The translations under genes were made by a program, and so were the position numbers. From contig NW_005179156.1 in the NCBI RefSeq assembly GCF_000350225.1, forward strand, positions 1 through 64,000: 64,000 nucleotides of DNA, in the 5' to 3' direction. Shown here piece by piece: positions 21,579 through 32,672 of this stretch (within the stretch, counting starts at the first letter, position 1; the number at the start of each line of letters is the position of its first letter). The DNA comes from Chondrus crispus (Eukaryota > Rhodophyta > Florideophyceae > Gigartinales > Gigartinaceae). The notes below the pieces were generated by a model. That model saw nothing but the letters and a program-made list of their open reading frames with translations, was not told where the DNA came from and made no database searches.

Positions 21579-24431
21579 ACGCATGCTGGCTCTGAAAGGC
21601 AGAACTCCAAGTTAAAGCCTCTATTCTGCAGAGATGCGGCCAGTCGATATAATTCGGGTCCTCACAAAGCTAGAAGGCTGAACAGCACCATCGATCATAC
21701 GAGCATAGTTGCACAGCCAACGTACTGTGTTCTATGCTCATAGGCATTGCGTGACACTAAAAACGGCAAACCAAAGGTGAAACGAAAGGGCTCGAGACAA
21801 GTGGAATGGTGGCAGACATGCCGACAAGCGGTCTGTTCTGTTTGTTGGACCGATTGGCACACCAAATACAGACTTAAGCGCGCTGAGCCGAGTGCCGGTG
21901 ACGTTAGAGACTTTGAAAGGCGTTTACATGTAAGGAAGCGTGTTTCGTAAGGCAGAAACAAAAATCGATGAGTGGCGATTAGAAAAATAGTTGATGTGTT
22001 TGTTAGAGCTACCTTTTTGTTTTTGTTTCTTAAAGATAATCGTTGCTTCCTGAAGTGCATGTTACTGATTCCCTGAGCTTTACTGTGACACAATTGCGTT
22101 CAGAGACAGCACTGCCTTTGATTTAATGAGAATACTATTTACAGTGGGAATAGGTCTCGAAGAACATGTTGGCTGAGGTGGCGATTAGCATAGTGAAGTA
22201 GAATGTCATCTATAAAAAAGTCCAGTGTAGGGGTCTATATCACACAGTTGACCGTGTGGAACAAATAGAATTGGTTGAACCTTGTCGTGATGAAGGGCCC
22301 CAAGAAATGAGAGAAAGAACACAAATGTAGGAGAACGCGCAGAACATGCGGTCAAAGGTGCTTGACATCAAGTACGGTGATGTTAAAATTGTGAGGTTTT
22401 TGATGTTTTGTTGATCTAATATGCACAGAGGCAGTAGATGTTCGACAAAAGTGACCAAACGTGACCTAAGGTGCTCTAAAACGAAGTAGAATCTGCAAAT
22501 TGAAGATCTCGTAGACGGGTGTAGTCGACTATTTGAGAACGCTGGCCCGAAAACACAAAACGGGGCAAGGACTTTTTTTTGAAGAGCTCGTGTTCAGGAA
22601 AAAGAAGGGCTCCACAGATATAAGTACATTCACCGGAAAGAAGAACTCGAGACGATGCCACAGACATATTTTTCGTGTCTTAACTCTTACATTTCGACAC
22701 ATTTATGCGAAAAAAACCCTAAAGGGGCATATCGAGACCGTCTACAAAACCGAGCACAGGGGTAATCAGGCGGATGTGAAAACTCGCGGAAAACTCACAT
22801 GTCCAGAGTTTTCGGTATGCTGTGAGTTTTGCAAAACTCGTCTGAAATTTTTGCAATCAGAAAATCCGAGCAAAGTCGCGGCCAAAACACGTGTTTTCGC
22901 GACTTTACGGACAACGTTAATGTATAAATTTTGCAAAAAAAAGCCGGCCTCATATGAGGTCAATCGCTTTGCGTCTAGACACAAGTGGGGTCCAGCACAG
23001 AAGTACTGTAGTGGAAAGGGTAGGCTTCCAGCTTGCTCAAACGCATAAAGGCATGATGAGGTTGTAAAGATTGTTCTGTCTTGTTTTTGCTCTTGTTTTC
23101 TTTCCATGAACTGCACAGAGTCTTGTTGCCCAAATGGCCTCCTTGTAGCCTGCTCACTCTCCGTTTTGCAATAGGTCTGCCTCGTAGGCAGTTTTAATTA
23201 GCTGTGAGTTCCAAAAGACGAGAAAGTATGTTGAAAGTGGCACTTTTGATGTGTGCTATCTCTGCTTTGTACCACAGCGAATTGCTTCTGCCAGAATCAG
23301 AAGCCGAACCTCACAAGACTGCCACACTCGTTTCAAGGGTAATGAAAAAACCCCTGTTTCGTTCTTTCTCCTCGTGCTCATGAGATTATTGGCATTGTTG
23401 CTAAAAGGTACATAGGCCAGTGCCCACTGATAGATAGTGTACCGACTAATCTTGGTTGCACACCACAGTGCATGAATTTCCACGACATGCAGCTTACAAA
23501 TGGAAAAGTGTCAAGACACTGTCTTGAGTCAAGACATCCTTTTTACCCGCAGCGGGTCTTGAGGTGCATCCTTCGAAGAGTAAAACTTCTTACGGAACAT
23601 CAGAATTGCAATTTTGAATACACTGCAAGACTGATATTCCAACGGAGTTTCAATGCCCACTTGCCAGTTCAGACGGGCGTTTTGATTTCTAAGATTCCAA
23701 CAACGTTTCAAGGTTGCTCAAAAAAGCTTCTTTTCCAGACACTTCTAAAAACGACCGGATTGGACAGTAAGTCCCGACAAACCTCCATCCTTCCGTAACA
23801 CATATTCAAGTGCGGTGGGGAGGGTGCATTTCTCCTTCTTAGTGTCTATCGGTCAGTTAGTAACAGAGGTAGGGATGCTGTTGCGGAGAGCGAGAAGCGT
23901 GTTCACGCGCTTACGAGGGAGGGCTTCTGTGCACAGGTCCAGGCAACTGCTTATTGGTGAGGCGTTACAGCGTTCCAAGGAGTAAAATGGGCATCCTGTG
24001 TGAGATTCTTGAATAGTAGCAACTTCGGGTTAAGAGCAGCATGAAGGGTTGGCACAGGGTGCTCTTATATCGTGGTCCCCACTGTATGTACTATCGTTTG
24101 TCCAGCACGATCCTCTGCAGTACCACACAGCTTCAATTCATCAGACGCATCAGAGATCCATCGTGATGATGGAAAGTGAGGCACTTATCAAGAGCACATG
24201 AAGCGGAACGACTTTATTGCCTTACGGACATTACAGCTACATTCAAACTTACCAATGGATAGTACTATATGCGGTGCAACCGAATTGCTTCTGTTTAAAA
24301 CGGCTGCTGAGGGAGTTAAATCATTGCTCAAGGGCCGTTGATTCTTGCCTGATACGCAGCTAGGAAGATATCTCATGCTACTGTGCGACCGGCACGAATG
24401 AAAGCCAGGGGATAGCCGGGGACACAGCGCT
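21579..24431. other. Non-coding part of duplicated unit, copy B
   Basis: Equivalent to 8367-11219, including the inverted repeat at 22873-22907. No gene is supported. Confidence 0.5.
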
Positions 24432-25101
24432 TCACACACAGCACTTCACACTGTGAGGACCGGGGCAAAGATCCGTTACCGTCGATGAATGACAGTCTTC
24501 AGTTCTCTTGCAGACGCCTTTTCGTGCAGTACATAGTCTAGACCCGCGATTTCGGGTTGTTTTTTCATTTTTGCTTTTTGCCTGTTTATTCATGCAGAAA
24601 CTGAGAAACTTCATGATTCTTCATGAAGAAACGACTTTAGACAATGGGAGACACTGCATGGAGATGGGCTACAGGGACCCTAGGAAGGCATGGGGGATCT
24701 CGATTTCGATGGTTGATCGCGATTATCGGTGGGTCGCCCGAAGAAGGCCGAAGTGGTGATTTTTCATTTTGCAGCATTATCTGGCAGTTTTTGCGCGCAA
24801 TTGCGCGCAAAAACATGATTTAATGAAATCGCGGGTCTAGACTAGCCGCGTCGATGCAGCATAGAATGTTACTACCACCTGGGCAGTACCCCCTAACAAG
24901 GTAAGTAGAGCAGCTGTCGTTATTGGTGTCAATACAAACATCGGAGGTTCCGATATAGTTGCAATGACCCCATGCGCCATGGCGAGCGGAAGTCAAGCCA
25001 AGCATGGATGTTTCAGTGACCTTCATTGGGGTCGATAACCCCAGCTGACAGAACGAGGCTGCCATCAGAAGAGCGAGCACAAGGGTACGTGTTGCCCACA
25101 T
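24432..25101 (-). pseudogene. Secreted two-CC-domain protein, copy B, split by MITE
   Basis: Same gene as 11220-11591. The signal peptide and first cysteine domain (about 24855-25101) are intact. A one-base deletion then shifts the frame after LYCC-like ILCC, and the MITE at 24543-24835 separates the second domain (LC....GVC...LCPGP...VKCC, 24432-24535). The first-domain frame runs about 11 codons beyond CC into the MITE edge before stopping. A single-domain secreted peptide could still be made. Confidence 0.6.
24543..24835. mobile_element. MITE-like insertion with perfect terminal inverted repeats
   Basis: Absent from copy A, where the empty site reads TCTAGA. The insert starts CCCGCGATTTC and ends GAAATCGCGGG, flanked by TCTAGA on both sides. 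Because TCTAGA is itself a palindrome, the target duplication may be TA (Tc1/mariner or pogo type), CTAG or TCTAGA; the sequence alone cannot decide. It has an internal 26-bp perfect palindrome, TTTTTGCGCGCAATTGCGCG and on, at 24788-24813. It encodes no protein. Confidence 0.85.
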
Positions 25102-25247
25102 TCTTCTTTCACTTCGAAGGTAGCGATCTGTGTCGGATAGGGTGTTGGCTTGTTTTCGTTTCTGCGCAAGCAACTGTTGCGTGTGGAGACGTACGCGTGC
25201 TGAAACCTGCAGTGCAGGTCTCAGCCGCAGTGCAGGTCTCCAGCCTT

Positions 25248-25257
25248 CTTTTATATA
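25248..25257 (-). promoter_or_regulatory. TATA box of the secreted-protein gene, copy B
   Basis: Same TATATAAAAG as in copy A (11738-11747), with identical surroundings. Confidence 0.45.
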
Positions 25258-26182
25258 CTTAGCTCAGTGGTGTTGTATGCCTGCCAGCGGCCGCGGCCGC
25301 ATTCCTAAAGCGAGACTGTGTTTCTTTCTCAAACCCTTTTGATCCATGGCAACAATGAAAAATCAAAATTGAGTGGAGGATGAAAGCAAGCAGGGGTGGT
25401 GAGGGTGAACATGAGCAACAGAGGAAAGAGACCCCGGGGAATAACTCATCCTCTTATCTGTATCTATACATGAACATTGAAAATTTTATTGTGGTCACTG
25501 ATTTTCTATGGTTTGTTTGATGATTCCCATTCCTATTTTGGTCGACTAATCGCATTTAAGAAAGGGTTTTGTCATGATAGGTCTCGGGAGGCATGGATTT
25601 CTCGCTCATGAGTTCACGCCGGTATGACACTTCAATGTCAGCAGCATGTTTAATCTGAACTTTCGGAATTTCAGATAAAAACTTAACGATCACAAAATTT
25701 GTTTTTCTGCTGATGCACAAAAAGCGAGGGGGCCAGCACACACTTGCGTGCAGTTACGATTATCCTGGCGCTTACTCTATTGTTAAAATAACAAGTAACT
25801 TCACATGACGCTACTTTTCATTTTTTCATGACTTATGCCTACTCAGTAATATCTATCTGACCAAGCGATATCATAATATAAAAATCTGCGAATTTTAATT
25901 CTTTTCAACTTTGATGGCGACGGTTTCTATTTTTCTTTGGTAGAATGACTCGTTTTAAAATTTTCTAAAGTTAGAACCGAATAGAAAGCCCTCAAGGCAA
26001 TGCTTCTATACTACTGGTATAATTAGCTGAAAGAAAATGCTTATTGTAAGCCGACTTTTTCTTTTGAACACCTTTATATACATCAACGAAAAGGTTTTCG
26101 CTAGAATCGACAAGCAAATGACTTACTTGTGGTGATGGCCTTCTGATTAAAAAAACCGAAGTGAAATCGCGCCTTGGGTTGT

Positions 26183-27998
26183 CTAGAAAAATATAATAAC
26201 TTTTGCCCTCATATGAAGACAATCATGAGCAATTTTTTCGAGCGGTAGCAATAACGCATTCAGACCAACTGGTGTCGGTATAGTGGCGCGCTCTTCCCCA
26301 ATATAGGTTGTTTCGTCACTAACCTCCTCCACATTCGCATTAATTTCCAGGCTCTCCTCATCAACCTGAATATCATCTGAAGCATCGCGGACTATAGATT
26401 CGTGCACATCTGGATCGGTATCGATATCAACCCAACGCTTGGCATCCGACTCTGTCAACTCGTCGCGACTATCGCCAAAAAGAGAATCACATGGCTGAAA
26501 CTCCATGGTAATACTCTCCATTGCCACTAGAATCGCCTGCAAATCATCCTCTTCCGAGCCATTTCTCATTCTTCCAAATGTACAGTTAATACTCGCAGCT
26601 TTCTCCACTGGGAGAAGTTTTTATTTCGTACAACAACGGGCAATTGTCATTTGAGAAACAGTTTTCCAACTGTCGTGCACCATCTTGGCCACATGAAGCG
26701 TGTTAGAGCCATATCCATCGGCCATTCCGCGCCTTCCGATTCTGAGTTGGTGGGCCTGAGCTCGTACCTCTGTACGATTGTCTAAATTACGTGCGATTTC
26801 CGTCAACATCAGGCTCTTGTACTTTCTCTTCCAGGAGGCAATTATGCCCATGTCTATTGGTTGATGAAGAGCGGTAAAGTTGGAGTGGTAAGACAAATAT
26901 GTAAACCCGCCCACAAGATCAACAACATCTGATCCGTGTGGCCCACAATTGTCCGTAATCAGGGCAACTTTTGGTTCGTCTTTCGCCTCACGTGAGGCAT
27001 AAAGACCTCCCAAAACCACTTTCGAAACGTAACACCGCCCGCCCAAGCATTGTGCTTGCTGAAGTAGGGAACAGGTGGTTATTAACTTCGAAAGCACCTC
27101 GGGTTATGGGATTTACCGATGATAGCCCGATTGCGATCATCGATAAATCCCATCGGAAGCTTTTCCGAGCCACTATCATTCTTGCATACAAAGGTTGTTA
27201 CACGACCTTTGCCCTTCATCGATTTTGTACCGCAACTACTTTTCTTATTTTCATAAGAGCAAATATATCTGCGAAATGGTAGAAGCTTGAAGAAAAGACC
27301 GGTCTCATCTACATTGTAAATGCAGTCAGTGTCGTAATCACGCAGCTTGGCGCGCAGATCCGCAATTCCGCTGGCCACTTGCGATGCATCATCGCTGCCA
27401 CCAGCCCCCTGCAACGCGATACTTCTGAGCACATGCCTAAGAACGAAGTTTTGAGTCCATCCGTTCGAGGCAGTAAAGTTTTTAAGACACTCATTATTTT
27501 CTGTTCCTGCGTCCTTTTCCATTAGTCTTTTCCGACAAATCAAGGCTCGTTGCTGGATAACTGCACCTGTTACAGGCATTAGGCCGCTTCTTGCTATATT
27601 CATCAATGTGAGTTGTTTGCCTCGAGTTCTGGAAGAAGCGTATTCCGTAAGCTTTTAGCATCCAGTGAAGTACCATGCGCGTGAGCCGTTGCGAGCAGCA
27701 TGGGGAGCTTCGATTTAATTATTGTGACTGTGCTGCGACCAATGCCAAAATGTTTCATCACAGAAGAGGCGCTCGCTCCATTTGAACACAACACCCAGCC
27801 TCGGTTCTCTCTTTCAACGAAAGGCGCTTCTGCCTCTTCAGCGAGCCGTGCGCTGTGGTATAACGACTGGCACGCGCACGAGGAGGTTATTAACAGGGCG
27901 GTCATGTAGGGTGCACGCGTAGGCGGGTGTGCCCACGTGTAGGGAGTGCGCGCGTGTACCGACCGGTCGCGGCGTGGCGCACGTACACAGTAGCACAC
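26183..27998 (-). pseudogene. Pogo/Tigger-like transposase, copy B
   Basis: Copy of 12673-14488 with the same HTH, the three DDE-core segments and the same frameshifts and stop. The inactivating lesions therefore predate the duplication. A few substitutions are seen (for example near 26418, 26672, 26951 and 27310), none restoring the frame. Confidence 0.75.
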
Positions 27999-28090
27999 GT
28001 GTCGTCCGTGAGGTAGTCTGTAAGCATGACGTGTGTACGGTAGTGCGCACGTGTAGTAGCAGCGTCCGTGCCGTAGTAGTAATTATGTCG

Positions 28091-28676
28091 CTAGCTTTTT
28101 AATTTTGTACAGTACCCGGCACGCACGAGGCGGCAGGTACTGTACTGGGACATGTGTCCGAGGCGTCCCTCTGAGGGGTTAAGACCAGGGTTGTGCGGGC
28201 ATGTGGCTTGGAGCATGCCCTCGCGGGTACGGGTATAGAGCGCGCCATCTGGAACACGGGCGGTGGTCATAGGTGCATTACAGAGCCATAGCAATAAATA
28301 ACAGGCATACGCGCATTGGTGCTGTACTTCTGCTTTACATTCAAAAGATTGGCTGTGGATAAGGGCATGACCTAGTGCAATGCGCGGATATCCACAGTGA
28401 CGACACACCGGGCATTCGCACTGTACTAGCGGGACGACAGAAACAGGGCATCGGTAGAGGGCGCCTGCATGCAAAATATATATATTCTATCAAACAGGGT
28501 ATGATACATCGGCCAACGTAGTTGTAAAGGGGCGAGTTACGAGCAGGGTATCGAAAATGTTTTTAAAAAACGAGCGGGCATCGGGGCATGCACAGGGTAC
28601 ATTCAAAAATCGGGGGGTAAATTTATCAATGCAGAGGGGGTGCGCTTACAGATACACTAGCAGATATGAAGGTGAA
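28091..28676 (-). other. 3' tail of the endonuclease retroelement, copy B
   Basis: Copy of 14581-15166, including the conserved tail words at 28100-28190. Confidence 0.4.
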
Positions 28677-29819
28677 TCATACTTCTATCGGGTACGTGAT
28701 CTCCGCAACGTGTGTCGGTAAGCGAGGAAGGATAGCTGCAGCAATACTGGACCATATGGCAAAGCTCAGGCGTTGGTGAATGCGTGACTTTGCAGTCACT
28801 ATCGTGGAGGAGCTGCGGAGAGCGAGCAGTTTTGCATGAGCGTCTATGACTTGAAGCGTGGATTGTGAGGGCGCACCCAGAGTGTCGAAGGACAGTAGTT
28901 GAAAGTGCCAGTCCAGGGACGGGGCAGGACCGTGGTCCTCGATAAGCAGGGCGTTGCGGATGGTGCGGTCGAGGGCTTTGCGCTTGCGAGACGCGCCTGC
29001 TTCGGCGGCTCCAGCACTTTGGCGTGCGGCTTGGTATAACACGCGTTTACGAAACGGGCTGCCAATAGTGATATCATAAGCTGTTGGCTTGTCTGGAAGC
29101 AGACCGGGAGGAGGCGGCGAGGGCTGTACGAGTATGTCGGCAGGGCGCGCAGCGGTGTTGGGTATGAGAAACGGGACCTCGAGGGAGTAGGCCAGACCAG
29201 CTGGACGGAAGACTTGTCGGGCAAAGACATTCCGGATGGTGTTATGTCGGTGTACCGTGCCGAAACCGTGGCGACATATAGTAGCATGGTCGCCTCTGGT
29301 GTCCATCAGTTTAGAGCAATGGGAGCAACGCAGCGGGGAGACGGAATCTTGTGTGACGTGAGCATCTAGGTGGCGCAGGAGCATCGTGGCCCACGTGGCA
29401 TTTTGAACGCGAGACGTAGCAGCTGGGTGGGCAGTGAGGAAGGATGTAGCACCCGGGGAAAGTAAGGAATTATACCTGACTCGTCTGCGTATGCTTGCGG
29501 TGCTGTGGTCAGCTGGATCAGGAAACGACTCCCAAAGGTTCTTTTGCCAGTATGTGCGGTCTGCTGCACTTTGTTGCGCATGAAGTAAAAAGTTGTGTAT
29601 GCGTTCAAGTCGCGACACTAAGGCAGCTGGTTCTAAGCATCCGAGATCCGCCTCCGTCAACGCAAAGTGTGGCGGTTGTACACTGGATGGCAAGTTTCTG
29701 AGGACCACACGCAGGGTGCTTCTTGCAAAACGCTGATATTGTGTGACGGAGGGGAACTGGGGGCCCTGCAAGCGGACGGGGGCGGCGTCGATGAGACTGG
29801 CTCCGTATGAGTGTAGCAT
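28677..29819 (-). pseudogene. Non-LTR retrotransposon zinc knuckle + restriction-like endonuclease, copy B
   Basis: Copy of 15167-16309, with the CCHC finger, RHN and RPAD motifs all intact. It differs by a handful of substitutions (for example F43L and P272A-type changes near 29690 and 28994). Again no RT domain, and the 5' side is cut at the same base by a P-family LTR, so the LTR insertion also predates the duplication. Confidence 0.6.
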
Positions 29820-30219
29820 AACCCCCCCTGGGGGACTCCCTTCAGATTAGATCACGATTGATTTAGTTCGTCCACGTGTCCACGTGTGCCCCACCGCACA
29901 CGTTCACACGTGTACCAGGCGCGTACGTCCGATACTGACACCGTACAGTGCAGTCCGACCTGCACTACAGTAGACCACTACAGTACCTTGGTACGTACCT
30001 CGGTACTGTAGTGTTGTTATAGAGGTTTGTATGTTAAATATGTGCGGACCGACGGCGGGGGGGGAGAGGACAAGCACGGGCTTGTCCAGAACCTACCACC
30101 TAGGTTCCGCCAGCTTATTCTAGACTACACGAGCGACGTTCGCGTCTTCCTAGTACGGAGCCCCGTGGGTAGTGGTCGCGCGCGGCGAGCAGGATCCGCC
30201 TCCGCCCGTCGGTACTGGA
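29812..30219 (+). repeat. P-family LTR, truncated (LTR2)
   Basis: It starts TGTAGCATAA at the same place in the endonuclease ORF as the P1 LTR, but lacks about 35 bp near its left end and differs from LTR1 at more than a dozen positions. It is interrupted at 30219/30220 by the start of another LTR of the same family. Confidence 0.75.
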
Positions 30220-30896
30220 TGTAGTATAACCCCCCTTGGGGCTTTTTAGATTAGATCAACAACGGATCTAGTTCTGTAGAGCCCGATGGTCTACAGTACT
30301 ACCGCGCGTGGCCACGTGTACCCCTCGGGTACAGAGCGCACGCGTGCACACGTGCACACGTGTACCGCGCGGGACGGAAGCGCGCACACACGTGTACGGT
30401 CAGCCACGATGTCTGACAGTAATACAGTACGGTCCTATCCGTGCTACAGTAGACCACTACAGTACTTCGGTGCTGCAGTGTTATAGGTTGTTTTGTATAT
30501 TAAATATGGAGCGGACCGGCGGCGGTGGAGGAGGACAAGCACGGACTTGTCACCCACCGACCGTCAAGGTCCGACTCCTCGCTTATTCTAAGGTAGCGCT
30601 CGCTAACTACCTTAGAGCGGCACCGAGCGCGGCTTGAGGACGCGCGCGGTACGCCCACGAGTCCGCTCTGCCTCCGCCCGTCGGTACTGGATCGTTACCC
30701 AGTACCGCGCCGGGGCGTCGAGGCGTCGAACCGCTCGCGCGTACCGGCGTCCTCCCCGTTCCCGCTCTACCACGCTTCCCGGGCCCGCTGCCCGGTGCCG
30801 TTAGCTGGTGTCCTGCTTCACTCCCGTCTTCCCGATCGGACGGGGTCTCGGTCGAACTGTGCATACACCCCTATCGCTGGGGGTGTTTATGCTACA
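30220..30896 (+). repeat. 5' LTR of P2
   Basis: It starts TGTAGTATAA and ends TTATGCTACA, and is followed by a PBS and gag. It is 677 bp long against 639 bp for the P1 LTR, with several indels in the CACGTG-rich part. It is nested in LTR2. Confidence 0.85.
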
Positions 30897-30897
30897 G

Positions 30898-30915
30898 TGG
30901 TCTCCCGACCTAGAA
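30898..30915 (+). promoter_or_regulatory. Primer-binding site of P2
   Basis: TGGTCTCCCGACCTAGAA, one base after the LTR. It is identical to the E2 PBS read on the other strand (59622-59639). Confidence 0.85.
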
Positions 30916-30976
30916 GACCCTGGAGTCCGATCTCCGAGAGGACTTCCGCTTCCCTCCGCGAACCGATCGCGTCGAG

Positions 30977-31505
30977 ATGAGCCAAGAGTTTGAGCCCTCG
31001 ATCCGCTCCGAAGCGGCGGATCTGAGTCCGGCCGCTGTGCAGTCCCCCCATCCGCCCCGTCGGGCGACGGCGACGCAGGTCCTCGTGACCGCGAACCGTC
31101 GCTTGGATCCTCCGAGGAAAGAGCGGCGGCGATGATCGAACGCATAGCCGAATACATCGAGGAAGTCCGTACTTCCCTTCGGATCGATGTATCGGACCAT
31201 GTATACACTCGATGTATGGCCGAACTCCGCTCCCTGCGTGAAGGGAGGTTCGATAGAGTGACGCAGTCCCTAGAGAATCTCCGAGCACTGATCGACGAGG
31301 TACACTCGCGGATAGTGCTCGTCGAAGACTCCCGTTTCGCCTTGCCCGGACCGTCCGGGCAAGGTCGCCCTGAGAGGCCGACCTCGGTGAGACGACCCGA
31401 GGACCGAACCTCTCCGTCCGCAGAGCAATTGGGTGCGTTCGCGCACCTCTCCGCTGAGCTCGACGCCACTCGTTGGCGTGCTCGTGACATGGAACGTACC
31501 ATGGC
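30977..31505 (+). pseudogene. P2 gag, N-terminal part, cut by the E array
   Basis: It starts at ATG 30977 (MSQEFEPSIRSEAADL). A run of six C near 31045 has lost one base relative to P1, so the frame shifts before the conserved coiled-coil segment (IAEYIEEVRTSLRIDV, 31132 on). The conserved region then runs through ENLRALIDEVHSR and ends where the minus-strand LTR begins at 31506. The rest of P2 should lie on the far side of the E array, outside the window. Confidence 0.65.
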
Positions 31506-32549
31506 TGTAGTGCAATGTGCCTGGCAGGCCGCGAACACAGTCCAACGGTCTAACAAAAAGAAGAAAAGCAACAACAGCAACAACCACTGCCGATGGCACG
31601 CGCTACGAAGCGTTCGAGACTCCCTTTCCCCTTGTGTGGGCTTGCGGCCCACGGTAGCTCGACTCCGACGGGGGGGTTAAGGAAAGATGCCCGGCCCGGG
31701 AGGATAATGTTGGTAGAGACTTGTGAAGACATGAGCGCTCGACGAGTGCGGGTTGGGCTTGTCTACGAGGATGTTACCGCGGTTCGCTGGGTTGTAAGGC
31801 CAATGCTTGACGAGCGTCTTCAGCACCTTGTGTGTAATTCAAGGTCTTCGACGGGGGCTTGTTCAGCACTACCCGACGGGATCGTAACCGTGTAGCAACG
31901 CTACTACCGACGTGTTGCCCGATGGCTAAAAACACCCTCACCAGCGCGATCGCGATCGCGGTAGGCGGTACCAACTCTGTCTTATACAGGAAGACCTTCG
32001 ACGGAGGCGTCGTTGCAACAGCCTTCCCACGGAACTTGAAACAGTAGCAGCGCTACACAACGTGCTGCCCGATGGCTAAATCACCTACACCAGATCGGTC
32101 GCAACCAACTCCAGTGGAACCAACACAATTAAGGGAAAAATAGAGGTAGAGATAGAAAAGAATAGGGAAATAAAGGAAAAAGAAAGGGAACCCCAGAGCG
32201 ATAGAGGATGCCGTAGGCTTAGGTAAAAGGGAGCGTCTTGGTAGAGACGGACTTCGACCAAGGCGACATTCAACTCTGGCAACTCGGGTTACCTTTACTG
32301 ACTTGGTGGTCAGAGGGCTAAGGTATATATCGCCCCGCCGGAACCACTACAGTGGCTCGCGGCGCTGGATCCCAGATCTAATCTAGTGTCAGCAAAATTA
32401 ATGCCAACTAATTAACTAAATAAAATAAAATAATTAAAAATTAAAACTGTGCAATTATTCACACGTGTGTCCCCCAACCCGGACTACTTTTCATATCCAA
32501 ATATTTTCCTTTCTTTTCACCCCCCTTTTCAGGTGCGTATTGCACTACA
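31506..32549 (-). repeat. 3' LTR of E1
   Basis: It is bounded by TGTAGTGCAA and TTGCACTACA, a perfect 10-bp inverted repeat. In element orientation it starts at 32549 directly after a polypurine tract. It is 1044 bp long. Internal sub-repeats of the GTAGCA.CGCTAC...TGCCCGATGGCTAAA type occur twice (about 31893-31940 and 32045-32090). Its left edge abuts P2 gag. Confidence 0.85.
32323..32331 (-). promoter_or_regulatory. TATA box in E1 3' LTR
   Basis: The minus strand reads GATATATACC between a GC-rich block and a CTTAGCC segment, at the expected U3/R border about 220 bp from the LTR start. The same box is at 60154-60162 and about 62707-62715. Confidence 0.5.
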
Positions 32550-32562
32550 TATCCCCCTTCCG
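32550..32562 (-). promoter_or_regulatory. Polypurine tract of E1
   Basis: The minus strand reads GGAAGGGGGATA immediately before the LTR TGTAG. This is where plus-strand DNA synthesis is primed. E2 has AGAAAGGGGATA at the same place (46827-46838). Confidence 0.75.
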
Positions 32563-32672
32563 AGCGCTCTTGCACGCCGCTCCGCCATCGTATAATCTCC
32601 TCGCCGTTTCTCTCATAACCATACACCGCCGTATCCGGTAATCGGTGAAAGTGCAAGAGCAGGACGGGCCCC

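Larger units (their letters stand above)
20958..29811. repeat. Tandem duplication, copy B
   Basis: It matches copy A from 7746 on. The seam word GGCACGGGTGGTTCT is shared by both junctions (7746-7760, 20958-20972), while the bases before it differ. Copy B has one extra insertion of 299 bp (MITE plus target duplication) and one missing base beside it, and otherwise only scattered substitutions. Confidence 0.95.

Noticed and set aside
25026..25262. Plus-strand ORFs opposite the secreted-protein gene
   Set aside because: Antisense shadows of a frame with a clear signal peptide.
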